From positions 62,001 through 126,000 of the forward strand of contig JARICA010000022.1 of the NCBI GenBank assembly GCA_029264305.1: a stretch of 64,000 nucleotides of DNA, in the 5' to 3' direction. Made by a program: the position numbers and the translations under genes. The stretch is from Faecalimonas sp. (lineage in GTDB: Bacteria; Bacillota; Clostridia; Lachnospirales; Lachnospiraceae). Numbering within the stretch: position 1 is the stretch's first letter; every line of letters starts with the position of its first letter. The notes under the pieces were generated by a model. The model ran no database searches, was not told where the DNA came from, and saw only the letters and a list, made by a program, of their open reading frames with translations. Below are positions 55,967 through 64,000 of this stretch, piece after piece.

Positions 55967-57670
55967 TTAAACCGGAAAACTATCTCGCACACATAACGCT
56001 CCATATCCTACTTGTATATTGGGATATTCTTTAAATGCTGGCAAAGGCCTTGCTCCTCTTTGCAAATATGCTTTTACTTTTTCTCCATATAGATACAAAT
56101 CATTTCCTTTTGTAATTCCCCATTCCATCAATAGTGCCGCCCCACCTGTTACAAATGGTGTTGCAAAAGACGTACCACTTACTTCTTCATATGTTCCATC
56201 TCTTGTGGGAGCCAAAATATCTACACCTGGTGCAACCACATCTGGAATTTTTTCTCCACCTCTCCCCGAAAAATCTGCATAAGTAAATGTTAACGCATCA
56301 TACGCACCGACAGATATCACTTGACTAGCTGTAGAGGGAATTGTAATGGTATTTCTCTCTATTGGATATAAAAATGCTGTTCCCTTATTCAATACGCTTT
56401 CACTTGGTAACCACATTTCAAATATTCCTGTAACTATTTTTTTCGGAGTCATAACAATTTTCCATATTCCAGACATAATATATTTATTCTTTGGAAGAAA
56501 ATCAATATAAATTTCTTGATTTGTACTATAGGGACTTGGTTCTCCATAGTAAATCAAAAGTTCTGTTTCTCCTATTCTAAATCTTTGCGAACCCAAAATT
56601 TCTTGAATCGGGCCAACTTTAATTCCCGATGGGGAAATAATTGAAATATCCATAACATCTGAATAAGATTTCCACAATTGCAAATTCACTGTTTGTTCGT
56701 TTTCCTGTATAGCTAATTGCACAATTGTGTCTTTTCCTTCCTCTACTTTTCCTGAAGTATGCCCTGCACTAGCACCTTCATTTCCACTTCCAACACAAAT
56801 AACGCTTTTCCAATAATTCGAAATATTATCTATAAATCTCTCCAAAAGACTTGTTCCATCATGGGCTCCATAGGTATTTCCAAAACTCATATTAATCGCA
56901 ACTGGCATCTCAAATTCTTTTGCTTTTCTCACAACATAATCCAATGCCTGCATTAACTCTGTCGTTCTCGGAAATCCATCTTTTCTTGGACTTGCCAACT
57001 TTACAATAATCAAATCACTTTCGATAGCAACCCCTTTTTGTTTTCCATTGCCTGCTGCAATCCCAGCCACTGCTGTTCCATGTCCGGATGTATCTATACT
57101 TGGAACTATCTGCAACTGTTCACTTCTATTTTTCTGTTGCAACGCTTCATTGATCTGTTTTGACGTATATTCTGTCCCAATACTATAATGTGATGGAGGA
57201 TTTCCTGAAATGCTCTGATCCCACAACAGTCTAATCCGTGTACTCCCATCCTCATTTCTAAAATCTTCATTCGCATACGATATGCCCGAATCAATCACCG
57301 CTACAAGAATTCCTTTTCCAAATAAAAATGGACGAGCATTCTGTACTGAAGTAATACAGGATGCCCGTCTTCCATTAACCACTTGAAAAAATAATCTTTT
57401 TGGTTTCTCAATATATTCTATTTCTGGAAAAAGAGCCAATCTTTCAATCTTAGATTCTTCTATCGTAATAATCGCAAACTCATTTTGCAATTCAACTACT
57501 TCTGCACCTATTTCTCTAGCCTTATCTAAATTTCCTGAATATTTTACGATTAAATCCCATATTCTTTCAATAGGATTATACCCAACATCTAACTCAAGTG
57601 ATTTTGCTCTTTCTTCCTCCGTTGCATCTAATGCCAAATTTAGCACATTTTCCAATTTTTGCCCATTCAT
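55967..57670 (-). CDS. Csp-like S8 (subtilisin) serine protease
   Basis: The 567-residue protein resembles Clostridial Csp-type subtilisins. An N-terminal prodomain-like region (~110 residues) precedes the catalytic domain with Asp127 (VIDSGI), His197 (SGHGTAVAG) and Ser501 (GTSFATP); the triad looks intact. A large insertion between His and Ser carries a jelly-roll-like segment, as in CspB. There is no signal peptide. Csp proteins process the SleC cortex lytic enzyme in germination, but many Lachnospiraceae encode Csp-like proteases of unknown role. The ATG at 57670 gives the family start MNGQKLENVLNLALDATEEE; an in-frame TTG 4 codons earlier lacks a site. Confidence 0.9.
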   Translation of the reverse strand: MNGQKLENVLNLALDATEEERAKSLELDVGYNPIERIWDLIVKYSGNLDKAREIGAEVVELQNEFAIITIEESKIERLALFPEIEYIEKPKRLFFQVVNGRRASCITSVQNARPFLFGKGILVAVIDSGISYANEDFRNEDGSTRIRLLWDQSISGNPPSHYSIGTEYTSKQINEALQQKNRSEQLQIVPSIDTSGHGTAVAGIAAGNGKQKGVAIESDLIIVKLASPRKDGFPRTTELMQALDYVVRKAKEFEMPVAINMSFGNTYGAHDGTSLLERFIDNISNYWKSVICVGSGNEGASAGHTSGKVEEGKDTIVQLAIQENEQTVNLQLWKSYSDVMDISIISPSGIKVGPIQEILGSQRFRIGETELLIYYGEPSPYSTNQEIYIDFLPKNKYIMSGIWKIVMTPKKIVTGIFEMWLPSESVLNKGTAFLYPIERNTITIPSTASQVISVGAYDALTFTYADFSGRGGEKIPDVVAPGVDILAPTRDGTYEEVSGTSFATPFVTGGAALLMEWGITKGNDLYLYGEKVKAYLQRGARPLPAFKEYPNIQVGYGALCVRDSFPV

Positions 57671-57730
57671 ATATCTATCCAAACTTTTTCTTATGGTATA
57701 TATATGACAGATTTAACTCTTTCATGCATA

Positions 57731-58747
57731 CTAATTAAATCCAATTAATCTTCTTGCCACAATATATACAAAAGAGGAAATCTTTCTTCCTGATTTTCCT
57801 GGCAAATTAATTGTTTGTCCTAAAATACTATATCGAATCTTCCAATATACTTTATAATCTTTTGTTTTTAAATAATTCCAAAGTTCTTTTTTCTTTTCTA
57901 AATTTTCTTCTTTCTTAGAACGAATACATAATATAGAAGAAACTGTCATCATGATCGCAAGGTAATTAATCATATAATTTCTTAACTTTTTGTTGCCTAT
58001 TCTTCGCAAATAGTACATATCAATCATAGACTTCGTAACAAAAATTTGCTGATCTATTCTTCCTATCATAACTTTTTCATTTACAGATTGATCTTCTCTA
58101 CCTATATAATAACGATAAAAGTTCACATCTAAATAATATATTTTCTTTACATGTGGCAAAGGATAATATACATAAATATTGTCTACATAGAATGTATGCT
58201 TCGGCAATTTTAATTGATTTAATTTCAAAAGTTCTGTACGGTAAATAACCGAATGCATCAAAATATATTGCGCAATTCCAAAATGTCCCACTTCATCCCA
58301 ACCAAAAATTTTGTTTTCTGGCAAAACATTCCTATAATGAATTACCTTTTTATTTTTCACTCCTACTTTTTCATACACGTAATTAGATACAAGCATATCT
58401 ACTTCCTGTTCCTCTTCTTCCCAAGTATGCAGTGTATCTAATATACGCTTCAATGACTGCTCGTCCACCCAATCATCACTATCAACTACTTTAAAATATT
58501 TTCCTGTCGCATTTCTTAATCCAAAATTTACTGCATCTCCATGTCCACCATTTTCCTTATCAATCACTCGAACAATACTAGGATATTTCTCTTCATAATG
58601 CTTACCAATTTGTAATGTTTCATCTTGCGACCCATCATTAATAATTAAAATTTCTACATCTTCTCCCCCAATTAAAATAGAATCAACTGCATGACTCATA
58701 TATTCTGCTGAGTTGTAGCAAGGGATTGCAAAAGTTAGATACTTCAT
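57731..58747 (-). CDS. Family 2 glycosyltransferase
   Basis: The 338-residue product has a GT-A fold: AIPCYNSAEYM at about 7-17, IINDGSQDET near 35-44 and the DxD-type VDSDDW near 88-93, with ENGGHGDAVNFG in between. Membrane-spanning segments are not evident except a weak one near the C-terminus. It could act on cell-surface polysaccharide or lipid. GGGAGGTATAAG precedes the ATG at 58747. A strong promoter lies upstream; it may drive the S8 gene as well, 61 bases after its stop. Confidence 0.9.
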   Translation of the reverse strand: MKYLTFAIPCYNSAEYMSHAVDSILIGGEDVEILIINDGSQDETLQIGKHYEEKYPSIVRVIDKENGGHGDAVNFGLRNATGKYFKVVDSDDWVDEQSLKRILDTLHTWEEEEQEVDMLVSNYVYEKVGVKNKKVIHYRNVLPENKIFGWDEVGHFGIAQYILMHSVIYRTELLKLNQLKLPKHTFYVDNIYVYYPLPHVKKIYYLDVNFYRYYIGREDQSVNEKVMIGRIDQQIFVTKSMIDMYYLRRIGNKKLRNYMINYLAIMMTVSSILCIRSKKEENLEKKKELWNYLKTKDYKVYWKIRYSILGQTINLPGKSGRKISSFVYIVARRLIGFN

Positions 58748-58778
58748 CTTATACCTCCCGTTTATACCAATACTATAT

Positions 58779-58807
58779 AGTATAATGTATTTTCGTATAA
58801 TTTCCAA
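58779..58807 (-). promoter_or_regulatory. Promoter of the glycosyltransferase gene
   Basis: Minus strand: TTGGAA, 17-base spacer, TATACT, ending 32 bases before the ATG. Confidence 0.78.
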
Positions 58808-58815
58808 CTGTATTA

Positions 58816-58844
58816 TTGTAAATTATCCCATTTTCCTTTATATT
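58816..58844 (+). promoter_or_regulatory. Promoter of the first PFK gene
   Basis: TTGTAA, 17-base spacer, TATATT; divergent from the glycosyltransferase promoter and 57 bases before the PFK ATG. Confidence 0.6.
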
Positions 58845-58900
58845 ATATAGGTAATTAAAAATATTTATTTGGAACGAGAAATACTTAGGAGGAATTTTAT

Positions 58901-60121
58901 ATGAAAAATATAATTGTAGGCCAATCTGGAGGTCCTACTGCTGTAATTAATGGGAGCTTATATGGTGTTGTATCTGAAGCTTTAAAAAAATCTGAATCTA
59001 TTTCATCTGTGTATGGAATGATAAACGGAATCGAAGGATTTCTACATGGCGAAATGATTGAAATGAGTCCCCTCGTATCTACCGGTGAACTTGAATTATT
59101 AAAAACAACACCTGGTGCTTATCTTGGATCTTGTCGCTTTAAACTTCCAGAAGACTTATCTGACCCTATTTATCCTATACTTTTTGAAAAATTTAATGAA
59201 TATAATATTGGATATTTTTTCTATATTGGTGGAAATGATTCTATGGATACTGTAAGCAAATTGTCCAGATACGCAAAATCTATTGAAAGTGATATCCGTG
59301 TTATTGGTATCCCAAAAACAATCGATAATGATCTTGTAAAAACAGATCATACTCCTGGATTTGGTAGTGCTGCAAAATATGTTGCCACAACTGTACGTGA
59401 AATCTCTATTGATGCTTCCGTATATGACAATAAAAAATCTGTTACAATTGTAGAAATTATGGGGCGCCATGCTGGTTGGCTCACTGCTGCGAGTGCATTA
59501 GCTAGAAAATTTGATGGAGATAATCCGATTCTCATTTATCTTCCCGAAGTTGCATTCAATCAAGAAACTTTTATCGAAAAAGTGAAAAATGCTTTGGAAA
59601 CAACATCAAATATCATCGTCTGTGTATCAGAAGGTATTCATGATGAAAACGGAACTTTTATCTGCGAATACGGAAGTGATGTAGGTGTGGATACTTTTGG
59701 CCATAAAATGCTTACTGGCTCTGGAAAATACTTAGAAAATTTAGTAAAAGAACGTTTAGGTGTCAAAGTACGTTCTGTCGAATTAAATGTAAGTCAACGT
59801 TGTTCTTCTTCTTGTCTATCAAAAACAGACTTAGATGAAGCTATCGCTGGAGGTGCTTTTGGAGTAAATGTTGCATTAGCAGGTGAAACTGGAAAAATGG
59901 TTGCATTTAAAAGAGTTTCTTCTAAACCATACAGTATGGAATGTACTATAGAAGATGTTAATTCTATTTGCAACAAAGAAAAGGGCGTTCCTGAAAATTG
60001 GATTACACAAGATGGTGCAGATGTTAGCAATGATTTCATCGAGTATGCTGAACCTCTTATCTTGGGAGAAGTGGAAATCCCTATGAAAAATGGACTCCCA
60101 GAATTTGCTTTTAGAAAATAG
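58901..60121 (+). CDS. pfp: Pyrophosphate-type phosphofructokinase
   Basis: The 406-residue enzyme phosphorylates fructose 6-phosphate with pyrophosphate, reversibly. Two residues mark the PPi type: GGNDS at about 110-114 (Asp in place of the Gly of ATP enzymes) and PKTIDND at 138-144 (Lys in place of Gly of PGTIDND). MGRHAGWLTAASALAR near 187 and a C-terminal extension (to 406) fit the long PFP clade. AGGAGGAATTTTAT precedes the ATG. A second PFK gene of the same type lies at the end of the window on the other strand. Confidence 0.93.
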   Translation: MKNIIVGQSGGPTAVINGSLYGVVSEALKKSESISSVYGMINGIEGFLHGEMIEMSPLVSTGELELLKTTPGAYLGSCRFKLPEDLSDPIYPILFEKFNEYNIGYFFYIGGNDSMDTVSKLSRYAKSIESDIRVIGIPKTIDNDLVKTDHTPGFGSAAKYVATTVREISIDASVYDNKKSVTIVEIMGRHAGWLTAASALARKFDGDNPILIYLPEVAFNQETFIEKVKNALETTSNIIVCVSEGIHDENGTFICEYGSDVGVDTFGHKMLTGSGKYLENLVKERLGVKVRSVELNVSQRCSSSCLSKTDLDEAIAGGAFGVNVALAGETGKMVAFKRVSSKPYSMECTIEDVNSICNKEKGVPENWITQDGADVSNDFIEYAEPLILGEVEIPMKNGLPEFAFRK

Positions 60122-60155
60122 TTGTTCATAATTTGTTCATTTATCATTCAAAAAA

Positions 60156-60218
60156 GTTTCATTTGTTTAACACTGTTTCTTCACTTCTTTCGCATATACT
60201 AATACTATCAAATGAAAC
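60156..60218. repeat. Inverted repeat after the PFK gene
   Basis: GTTTCATTTG (60156-60165) and CAAATGAAAC (60209-60218), a perfect 10-base pair spaced by 43 bases of AT-rich sequence in the 184-base gap between convergent genes. No T run follows, so this is not a clear terminator. Confidence 0.5.
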
Positions 60219-60283
60219 ATTAATAAATAACAAGCCAATTAGTTAGTATAATATACTATTTTGAATAAACTTTTTCATAATAT

Positions 60284-60316
60284 ATGCCGAGAACCGCATA
60301 AGTGGTTACTCGGCAT
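60284..60316 (-). terminator. Hairpin at the end of the Ig-repeat gene
   Basis: ATGCCGAG-AACC (60284-60295) pairs with GGTTACTCGGCAT (60304-60316), one base bulged; it includes the stop codon. No T run, so termination is uncertain. Confidence 0.5.
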
Positions 60317-62231
60317 CCTCCCTTTTATAAGGTCTTTTTTTCTTCTGATAACACAGAAAAACACCCATTGCCATAAAGATTACCATTCCACTTACAATGT
60401 ACATTACTTTACTTTCTTTTCCACTTTTTTCTTTATTTTTTTGTTCTTCTTTTTCCACTTTTTTAAAAATCTTTTCTAACATATTTTTCTTTTCTTCAAT
60501 AGAAAAATGTATTCTCTTTTCTGCTTGATTTCCAGCTAGATCAATTGCTTGTACATCTATCATATACTCTCCAATTTCTTTCGATTCAAAACGAAATACT
60601 TTACTATCCACATCTATCTTTTGCTTTTCTCCATTTATCCACACCCCTTGCAATTTTTCCGTTTCATCTTTTACACCTATTTTTATTTCAGCTGATTCAT
60701 ACGTTTCATAGTCCTTAATCCCTTCAATAAATATTTCCGGCTTCGTATGATCAATCATAAATTCTGCTCTTGCTATTGCTTCATTCCCCACACTATCTGT
60801 CGCTTTTACATAAAAAATATGCTTACCTTCTTGTGATTCTAAAAAATACAACGGTTGCAATTTCCCATCTAATCGAATTTCATATCGAAACTTTGTTAAA
60901 TCAAATATAAAGTCTGAGACAGGATATGTCCACTCAAAACGCTTTAACCATTTACCATTTAATTCATCTACATGTTTAATGATTGGATTCGTTTTGTCTA
61001 TAATAATTTGTTGTTCTTTCCTTTCCACATTTCCTGCCATATCTACTGCCTTTGCTTCTATTGTGTATATCCCATCTTCTACTATTTCTAAATCTGTCTT
61101 CCATTGATTTTCTACAAATTGATTTTCTGCTTGTTCTAATACGATCTTTTCATTTGCTTCATTCTTTTTTTTCAGTGTAACAGATGTTGTATTTAATTTT
61201 TTTGCATCCTGTACACAGATTTCTATTTTCACCATCTTACTTGTAATCATATTAGGATAACTTCCACTTATAACAATTTCAGGTTTCTCTTTATCGATGA
61301 GAATTTGCTGTTTTTCCCAAGTAATATTCCCAGCATAATCCCTTGCTTCAATCATAAGTTCCCCTAATTCTTTTAATTGCACATCAAACTTTTCTTCACG
61401 ACAAAACTCAGGAAGTTTTTCAATCTCTTTGATTCTTTTCCCATTAAAATAACATCGTATTGATTCTATTCCTGAAGAATTCCCTCTATCTTTTACTTCG
61501 ATAGTTGCATTGATATTCTTTGAATACCACTTTCCTTTTTCTAAATCTGTATGTATTACTATATCTGGCTTTTGCATATCACACACAATATATTTCGATA
61601 CTGTTACTTTACTTTTATTCCCTGCAAAATCTTCTGCCCAAGCAGTAATCTTCCCTTGGAAATTTTCTGAAAGTTTAAGTTGTAATTCTTCTGCCTTTTC
61701 TTTCTTCTCTTGATCACCTTCTATTTGATAAAACATATTTTCTATTCCTGAACCTTGATCCATAGTTCTCAATTTTACAAGTGTTTCTTTTTGAAAATAT
61801 AAAATTTCTCCTTTCCCCATGCCTTCATATTGAAATTCAACTTCTTCCGGAGGTATTGTATCAATATTGAATTCTTTTTCACATCTTGTCCCTTCTATCT
61901 CTTCCCCATTTTGATTTTCCTGCCATACTATCAATTTATGCAGTCCTTCTTTAAATATATTTTCATCTATCTGAACACTGTTTTCTTTTTCATCTAAACT
62001 TTTCTCCAACAATATTTCCTTGTCAATCTGTAATTGTATTTTTGTGAATAATTCTTTTCCACCATGATAAATATTTATTGTTGGTTTTTTTATATAATAT
62101 TGATTTTTCCCATTAGGCTCTTCATACTCAATACGGACATTTTTTTCCTCCTCTTCTGCTGCGACAACTCCACTCAATCCATAAAGAATAACTAAAATCA
62201 AAATAAGTACTCCTAACCTTCTTTTATTCAT
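60306..62231 (-). CDS. Secreted membrane-anchored protein with five Ig-like repeats
   Basis: The 641-residue product has a Sec signal peptide (basic MNKRR, hydrophobic to about residue 24, AAEEE after), a large extracellular part and a C-terminal membrane helix (VMYIVSGMVIFMAMGVFLCY) with a short basic-acidic tail KKKRPYKREDAE. Five repeats of about 90-100 residues end in an A-x-D-x-AGN motif: AEDFAGNKS, ARDYAGNIT, AVDMAGNVE, ATDSVGNEA, AIDLAGNQA. Between them stand linkers of the form DKEKPEI, DKTNPI, DHTKPEI. It resembles bacterial Ig-like surface proteins. It begins 9 bases after the pseudokinase gene, in the same transcript. Confidence 0.85.
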   Translation of the reverse strand: MNKRRLGVLILILVILYGLSGVVAAEEEEKNVRIEYEEPNGKNQYYIKKPTINIYHGGKELFTKIQLQIDKEILLEKSLDEKENSVQIDENIFKEGLHKLIVWQENQNGEEIEGTRCEKEFNIDTIPPEEVEFQYEGMGKGEILYFQKETLVKLRTMDQGSGIENMFYQIEGDQEKKEKAEELQLKLSENFQGKITAWAEDFAGNKSKVTVSKYIVCDMQKPDIVIHTDLEKGKWYSKNINATIEVKDRGNSSGIESIRCYFNGKRIKEIEKLPEFCREEKFDVQLKELGELMIEARDYAGNITWEKQQILIDKEKPEIVISGSYPNMITSKMVKIEICVQDAKKLNTTSVTLKKKNEANEKIVLEQAENQFVENQWKTDLEIVEDGIYTIEAKAVDMAGNVERKEQQIIIDKTNPIIKHVDELNGKWLKRFEWTYPVSDFIFDLTKFRYEIRLDGKLQPLYFLESQEGKHIFYVKATDSVGNEAIARAEFMIDHTKPEIFIEGIKDYETYESAEIKIGVKDETEKLQGVWINGEKQKIDVDSKVFRFESKEIGEYMIDVQAIDLAGNQAEKRIHFSIEEKKNMLEKIFKKVEKEEQKNKEKSGKESKVMYIVSGMVIFMAMGVFLCYQKKKRPYKREDAE

Positions 62232-62240
62232 ACATACCTC

Positions 62241-63482
62241 CTATAATTGAATTTGATTTTCCATCACAAATTGTTTAAATATTTCTGTTTCTTTTATTTG
62301 AGGATTTTTTTCCATTATATTATGTAAAATTTTTAGTTTTTCCTCTTCACTATAATTTTTTTCTTTCCATAATTCTTTCAAATAACTAATATCCATCTCA
62401 ATATATTTTTCCTTATAAATTTCTTCTTTTTTTCTTCTTTCTTCTTCTTGTTCACTTAATTTCCTATACTGTGTTCCCGCCTCTTTCCACAACGAAAGTT
62501 TTTCGTACGCCAACGCTTTATATTCATTCCATTCTTTTCTTAATTCCTCCGAAAGTTCTTCCAAATTATTCAAACGCATTTCTACAATCCACTTATATGA
62601 TTTTTCTGTTTCTTGCAATATACAGACTCTAGCTACCATTAATTTTTTTCCTATATTGTCCTCTTTTTCTGCCTCTTTCTTTATCCTTGATAATATATGT
62701 TCTATCTCTTCGTTTTCTGATTGCTTCATCATAAAACGAGATAATTGTATATAATCTTCTATATTTTTTCCCTTGTCTTTTGCCTTCTGAAAATATATGT
62801 TACTCTTTTTATAGTCCTTTCTCTCCAAAAAGTAATACATACCTATTTGAAAAGAATTATCATCCTTTTTACAAGGAACAGGCTTCTTTTCTGGCAAATA
62901 TTTCATAAGAACAGTCAATAAAATGACTCCCGAAAAAATTATGATCCATTTTTTTATATACCCATTATTTTGTTTTGAAAATTTTTCTTCTGATGGAAAC
63001 TCACTTTTGAATTGTTTTTTTAGATTCTTTTCTAGACATTTTTTTGTAAATGATAAGAGTTTTATTTCCTCTCTCTTTTTCAGACTTGGCACACATTTAA
63101 GATGGGCCATGATAAATTGAATTGTTTTTCCTAAACAATAAAAGTCAACATCTTTTATTGTGGAATCTGGCTGAAACTGTTTTTCAAATTTCCTTTGCAA
63201 AGGAATATATTCTTCTTCTAAATATAAAAGTTTTATTTCACTTTCCTGAATAATTATTATATGATATGGATTTAAATGGGTATAACTTGGATTTCCCTTT
63301 TGCTTTCTAAACAAAGTAACCTGTCTAAGTAACTCCCTAATCCATTTTTCTAATTTTTCCTTTTCTATTTCTTCATGAAGTTCTATCCAATGATACAACG
63401 TCATTCCTTCTACATACGCAGATGCAATATAACATTGCCCATCCCTTTCCAAAAATCGAATCACTTCATATTCTTCCTCCAA
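62241..63482 (-). CDS. Membrane-anchored kinase-like protein (pseudokinase) with helical C-terminal domain
   Basis: The 413-residue product begins at TTG, after AAGGAGGTG at about 11 bases, because no in-frame ATG lies nearby and an in-frame stop is just upstream. Residues 1-35 match kinase strands 4-5 and hinge (CYIASAYVEGMTLYHWI), and THLNPYHIII at about 68-77 takes the place of HRDLKPENI: catalytic Asp is His and the metal Asn is His; no DFG follows (KLLYLEEE). DVDFYCLGKTI near 111 matches helix F. One membrane helix is at about 179-196, then a highly charged alpha-helical, TPR-like C-terminal half, expected outside the cell. The layout recalls EssB/YukC, but no T7SS partner is nearby. Confidence 0.78.
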   Translation of the reverse strand: MEEEYEVIRFLERDGQCYIASAYVEGMTLYHWIELHEEIEKEKLEKWIRELLRQVTLFRKQKGNPSYTHLNPYHIIIIQESEIKLLYLEEEYIPLQRKFEKQFQPDSTIKDVDFYCLGKTIQFIMAHLKCVPSLKKREEIKLLSFTKKCLEKNLKKQFKSEFPSEEKFSKQNNGYIKKWIIIFSGVILLTVLMKYLPEKKPVPCKKDDNSFQIGMYYFLERKDYKKSNIYFQKAKDKGKNIEDYIQLSRFMMKQSENEEIEHILSRIKKEAEKEDNIGKKLMVARVCILQETEKSYKWIVEMRLNNLEELSEELRKEWNEYKALAYEKLSLWKEAGTQYRKLSEQEEERRKKEEIYKEKYIEMDISYLKELWKEKNYSEEEKLKILHNIMEKNPQIKETEIFKQFVMENQIQL

Positions 63483-63652
63483 AGCTCTGCTACACCTCCT
63501 TTTCTATTATATAACTTTATTTTTTAATGGAATTATTTAAGAAATTAAATTGAATTGAACATTTTAGATATGAAAGTAATTTTACTATACTGTATTTTTT
63601 CTTTAAAATCAAGATAGCTTTTTGCACAAAAATCTATCAACAAATTTAAATT

Positions 63653-63685
63653 AAGGGCAAAGTCTTTCTACTTTGCCCTTAGTTT
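63653..63685 (-). terminator. Terminator of the second PFK gene
   Basis: AAGGGCAAAG/CTTTGCCCTT 10-bp stem with an 8-base loop; the minus strand runs into TTAATTTAAATTTG. Follows the PFK stop at 63689. Confidence 0.75.
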
Positions 63686-63688
63686 TAT

Positions 63689-64000
63689 TTATCTTGGTCT
63701 ATTTAAATGTCTTGGTATTCCATCTACCATCACTGGAGCTACATCGCCTTGAATAAGTGGTTTGACATAAGTAACAAATTCATCTGTCACATATGTTCCT
63801 TCCTTATTTACCCACGCTCTTGGAACAACCTTCTCATCATTCGCAATCTTATGCACATCTTTTACTTCCGTACCACATTGATACGGATCATCAGAACGTC
63901 TTTCTAACACAACCATTTTACCTGAATCACCTTCATCGGCTGCTTTTACTGCTGCACCACCAACTTGATACGCCTCTAAAATATCAACTCTAGAAGCACA
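63689..64000 (-). CDS. Pyrophosphate-type phosphofructokinase, C-terminal part (cut by window edge)
   Basis: 103 residues of the 3' end. The text CASRVDILEAYQVGGAAVKAA, KMVVLERRSDDPYQCGTEV and the terminal VTYVKPLIQGDVAPVMVDGIP align with the C-terminal region of the 58901-60121 PFK (CSSSCLSKTDLDEAIAGGAFG, KMVAFKRVSSKPYSMECTI), with clear divergence. It is thus a paralogue of the PFP type; the PPi-diagnostic motifs are beyond the window, so cofactor use is inferred. It is upstream of the pseudokinase operon, with its own terminator. Confidence 0.88.
   Translation of the reverse strand, partial: CASRVDILEAYQVGGAAVKAADEGDSGKMVVLERRSDDPYQCGTEVKDVHKIANDEKVVPRAWVNKEGTYVTDEFVTYVKPLIQGDVAPVMVDGIPRHLNRPR

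Noticed and set aside
62241..63482. Call as EssB of a type VII secretion system
   Set aside because: The layout is similar, but no EssC, EsxA, EsaA or YukD gene is in the window and the sequence match is only to the kinase fold.
1..64000. tRNA, rRNA, CRISPR, prophage, insertion sequence or toxin-antitoxin genes
   Set aside because: None could be supported: intergenic gaps are short, no spaced repeat arrays were seen, and no transposase or integrase motif occurs.

Overview
The window is an AT-rich chromosomal segment from a Gram-positive bacterium, most likely a spore-forming Clostridia member of the Lachnospiraceae type. The placement rests on gene content: strong AGGAGG ribosome binding sites, long-form HPF, HPr kinase with a ROK glucokinase, pyrophosphate-type phosphofructokinases, a YlmC/YmxH-family sporulation gene, a Csp-like subtilisin, and secA-prfB and trigger factor-clpP-clpX-lon clusters. 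Genus cannot be set from what is visible. I see no rRNA, tRNA, CRISPR array, prophage or insertion sequence; almost everything is core or near-core chromosome.

Layout. 1-5.6 kb: protein quality control (lon, truncated by the window edge, clpX, clpP, tig) with a lipoprotein and a DJ-1/PfpI protein upstream. 5.7-15.6 kb: aspartate-family amino acids (lysC, hom, an ACT regulator; then dapB, dapA) around prfB, which carries its programmed +1 frameshift, and secA. 15.9-20 kb: typA, a PAP2 phosphatase, a PsiE-like protein and hpf. 20-28.7 kb: YigZ, a class A penicillin-binding protein, glucokinase, hprK, uvrC and an amino acid permease. 28.9-37.2 kb: ftsH, a DUF1846 protein, then a four-gene locus (sugar-acid kinase, PdxA2-type dehydrogenase, GntP permease, DeoR regulator) that reads as D-threonate/D-erythronate catabolism. 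37.4-41.8 kb: LrgA/LrgB, HAD phosphatase, YitT protein, asparaginase and a stand-alone RelA/SpoT-type HD hydrolase. 41.9-48.3 kb: an SDR reductase, isochorismatase-like hydrolase, exonuclease III, truA, a coenzyme A block (coaX, ECF S component probably for pantothenate, coaBC), nrdR and ymxH. 48.4-55.3 kb: an efflux block (NatAB-like ABC pair, MATE, heterodimeric ABC exporter). 55.4-64 kb: a prolyl-tRNA editing-like protein, the Csp-like subtilisin, a family 2 glycosyltransferase and two pyrophosphate-type PFK genes that flank a little-known two-gene membrane operon.

The best candidate for an undescribed system is that operon (60306-63482): a membrane-anchored kinase-fold protein that has lost the N-lobe and both catalytic aspartates and carries a predicted extracytoplasmic helical domain, followed 9 bases later by a secreted, membrane-anchored protein with five Ig-like repeats. 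Other items to revisit are a 20-bp hairpin that pairs the ymxH start codon while its Shine-Dalgarno lies in the loop, 10-bp-phased repeats at the head of the sugar-acid operon, and an intercistronic hairpin between clpP and clpX. All functions are assigned by reading protein motifs; no database search or folding program was run.
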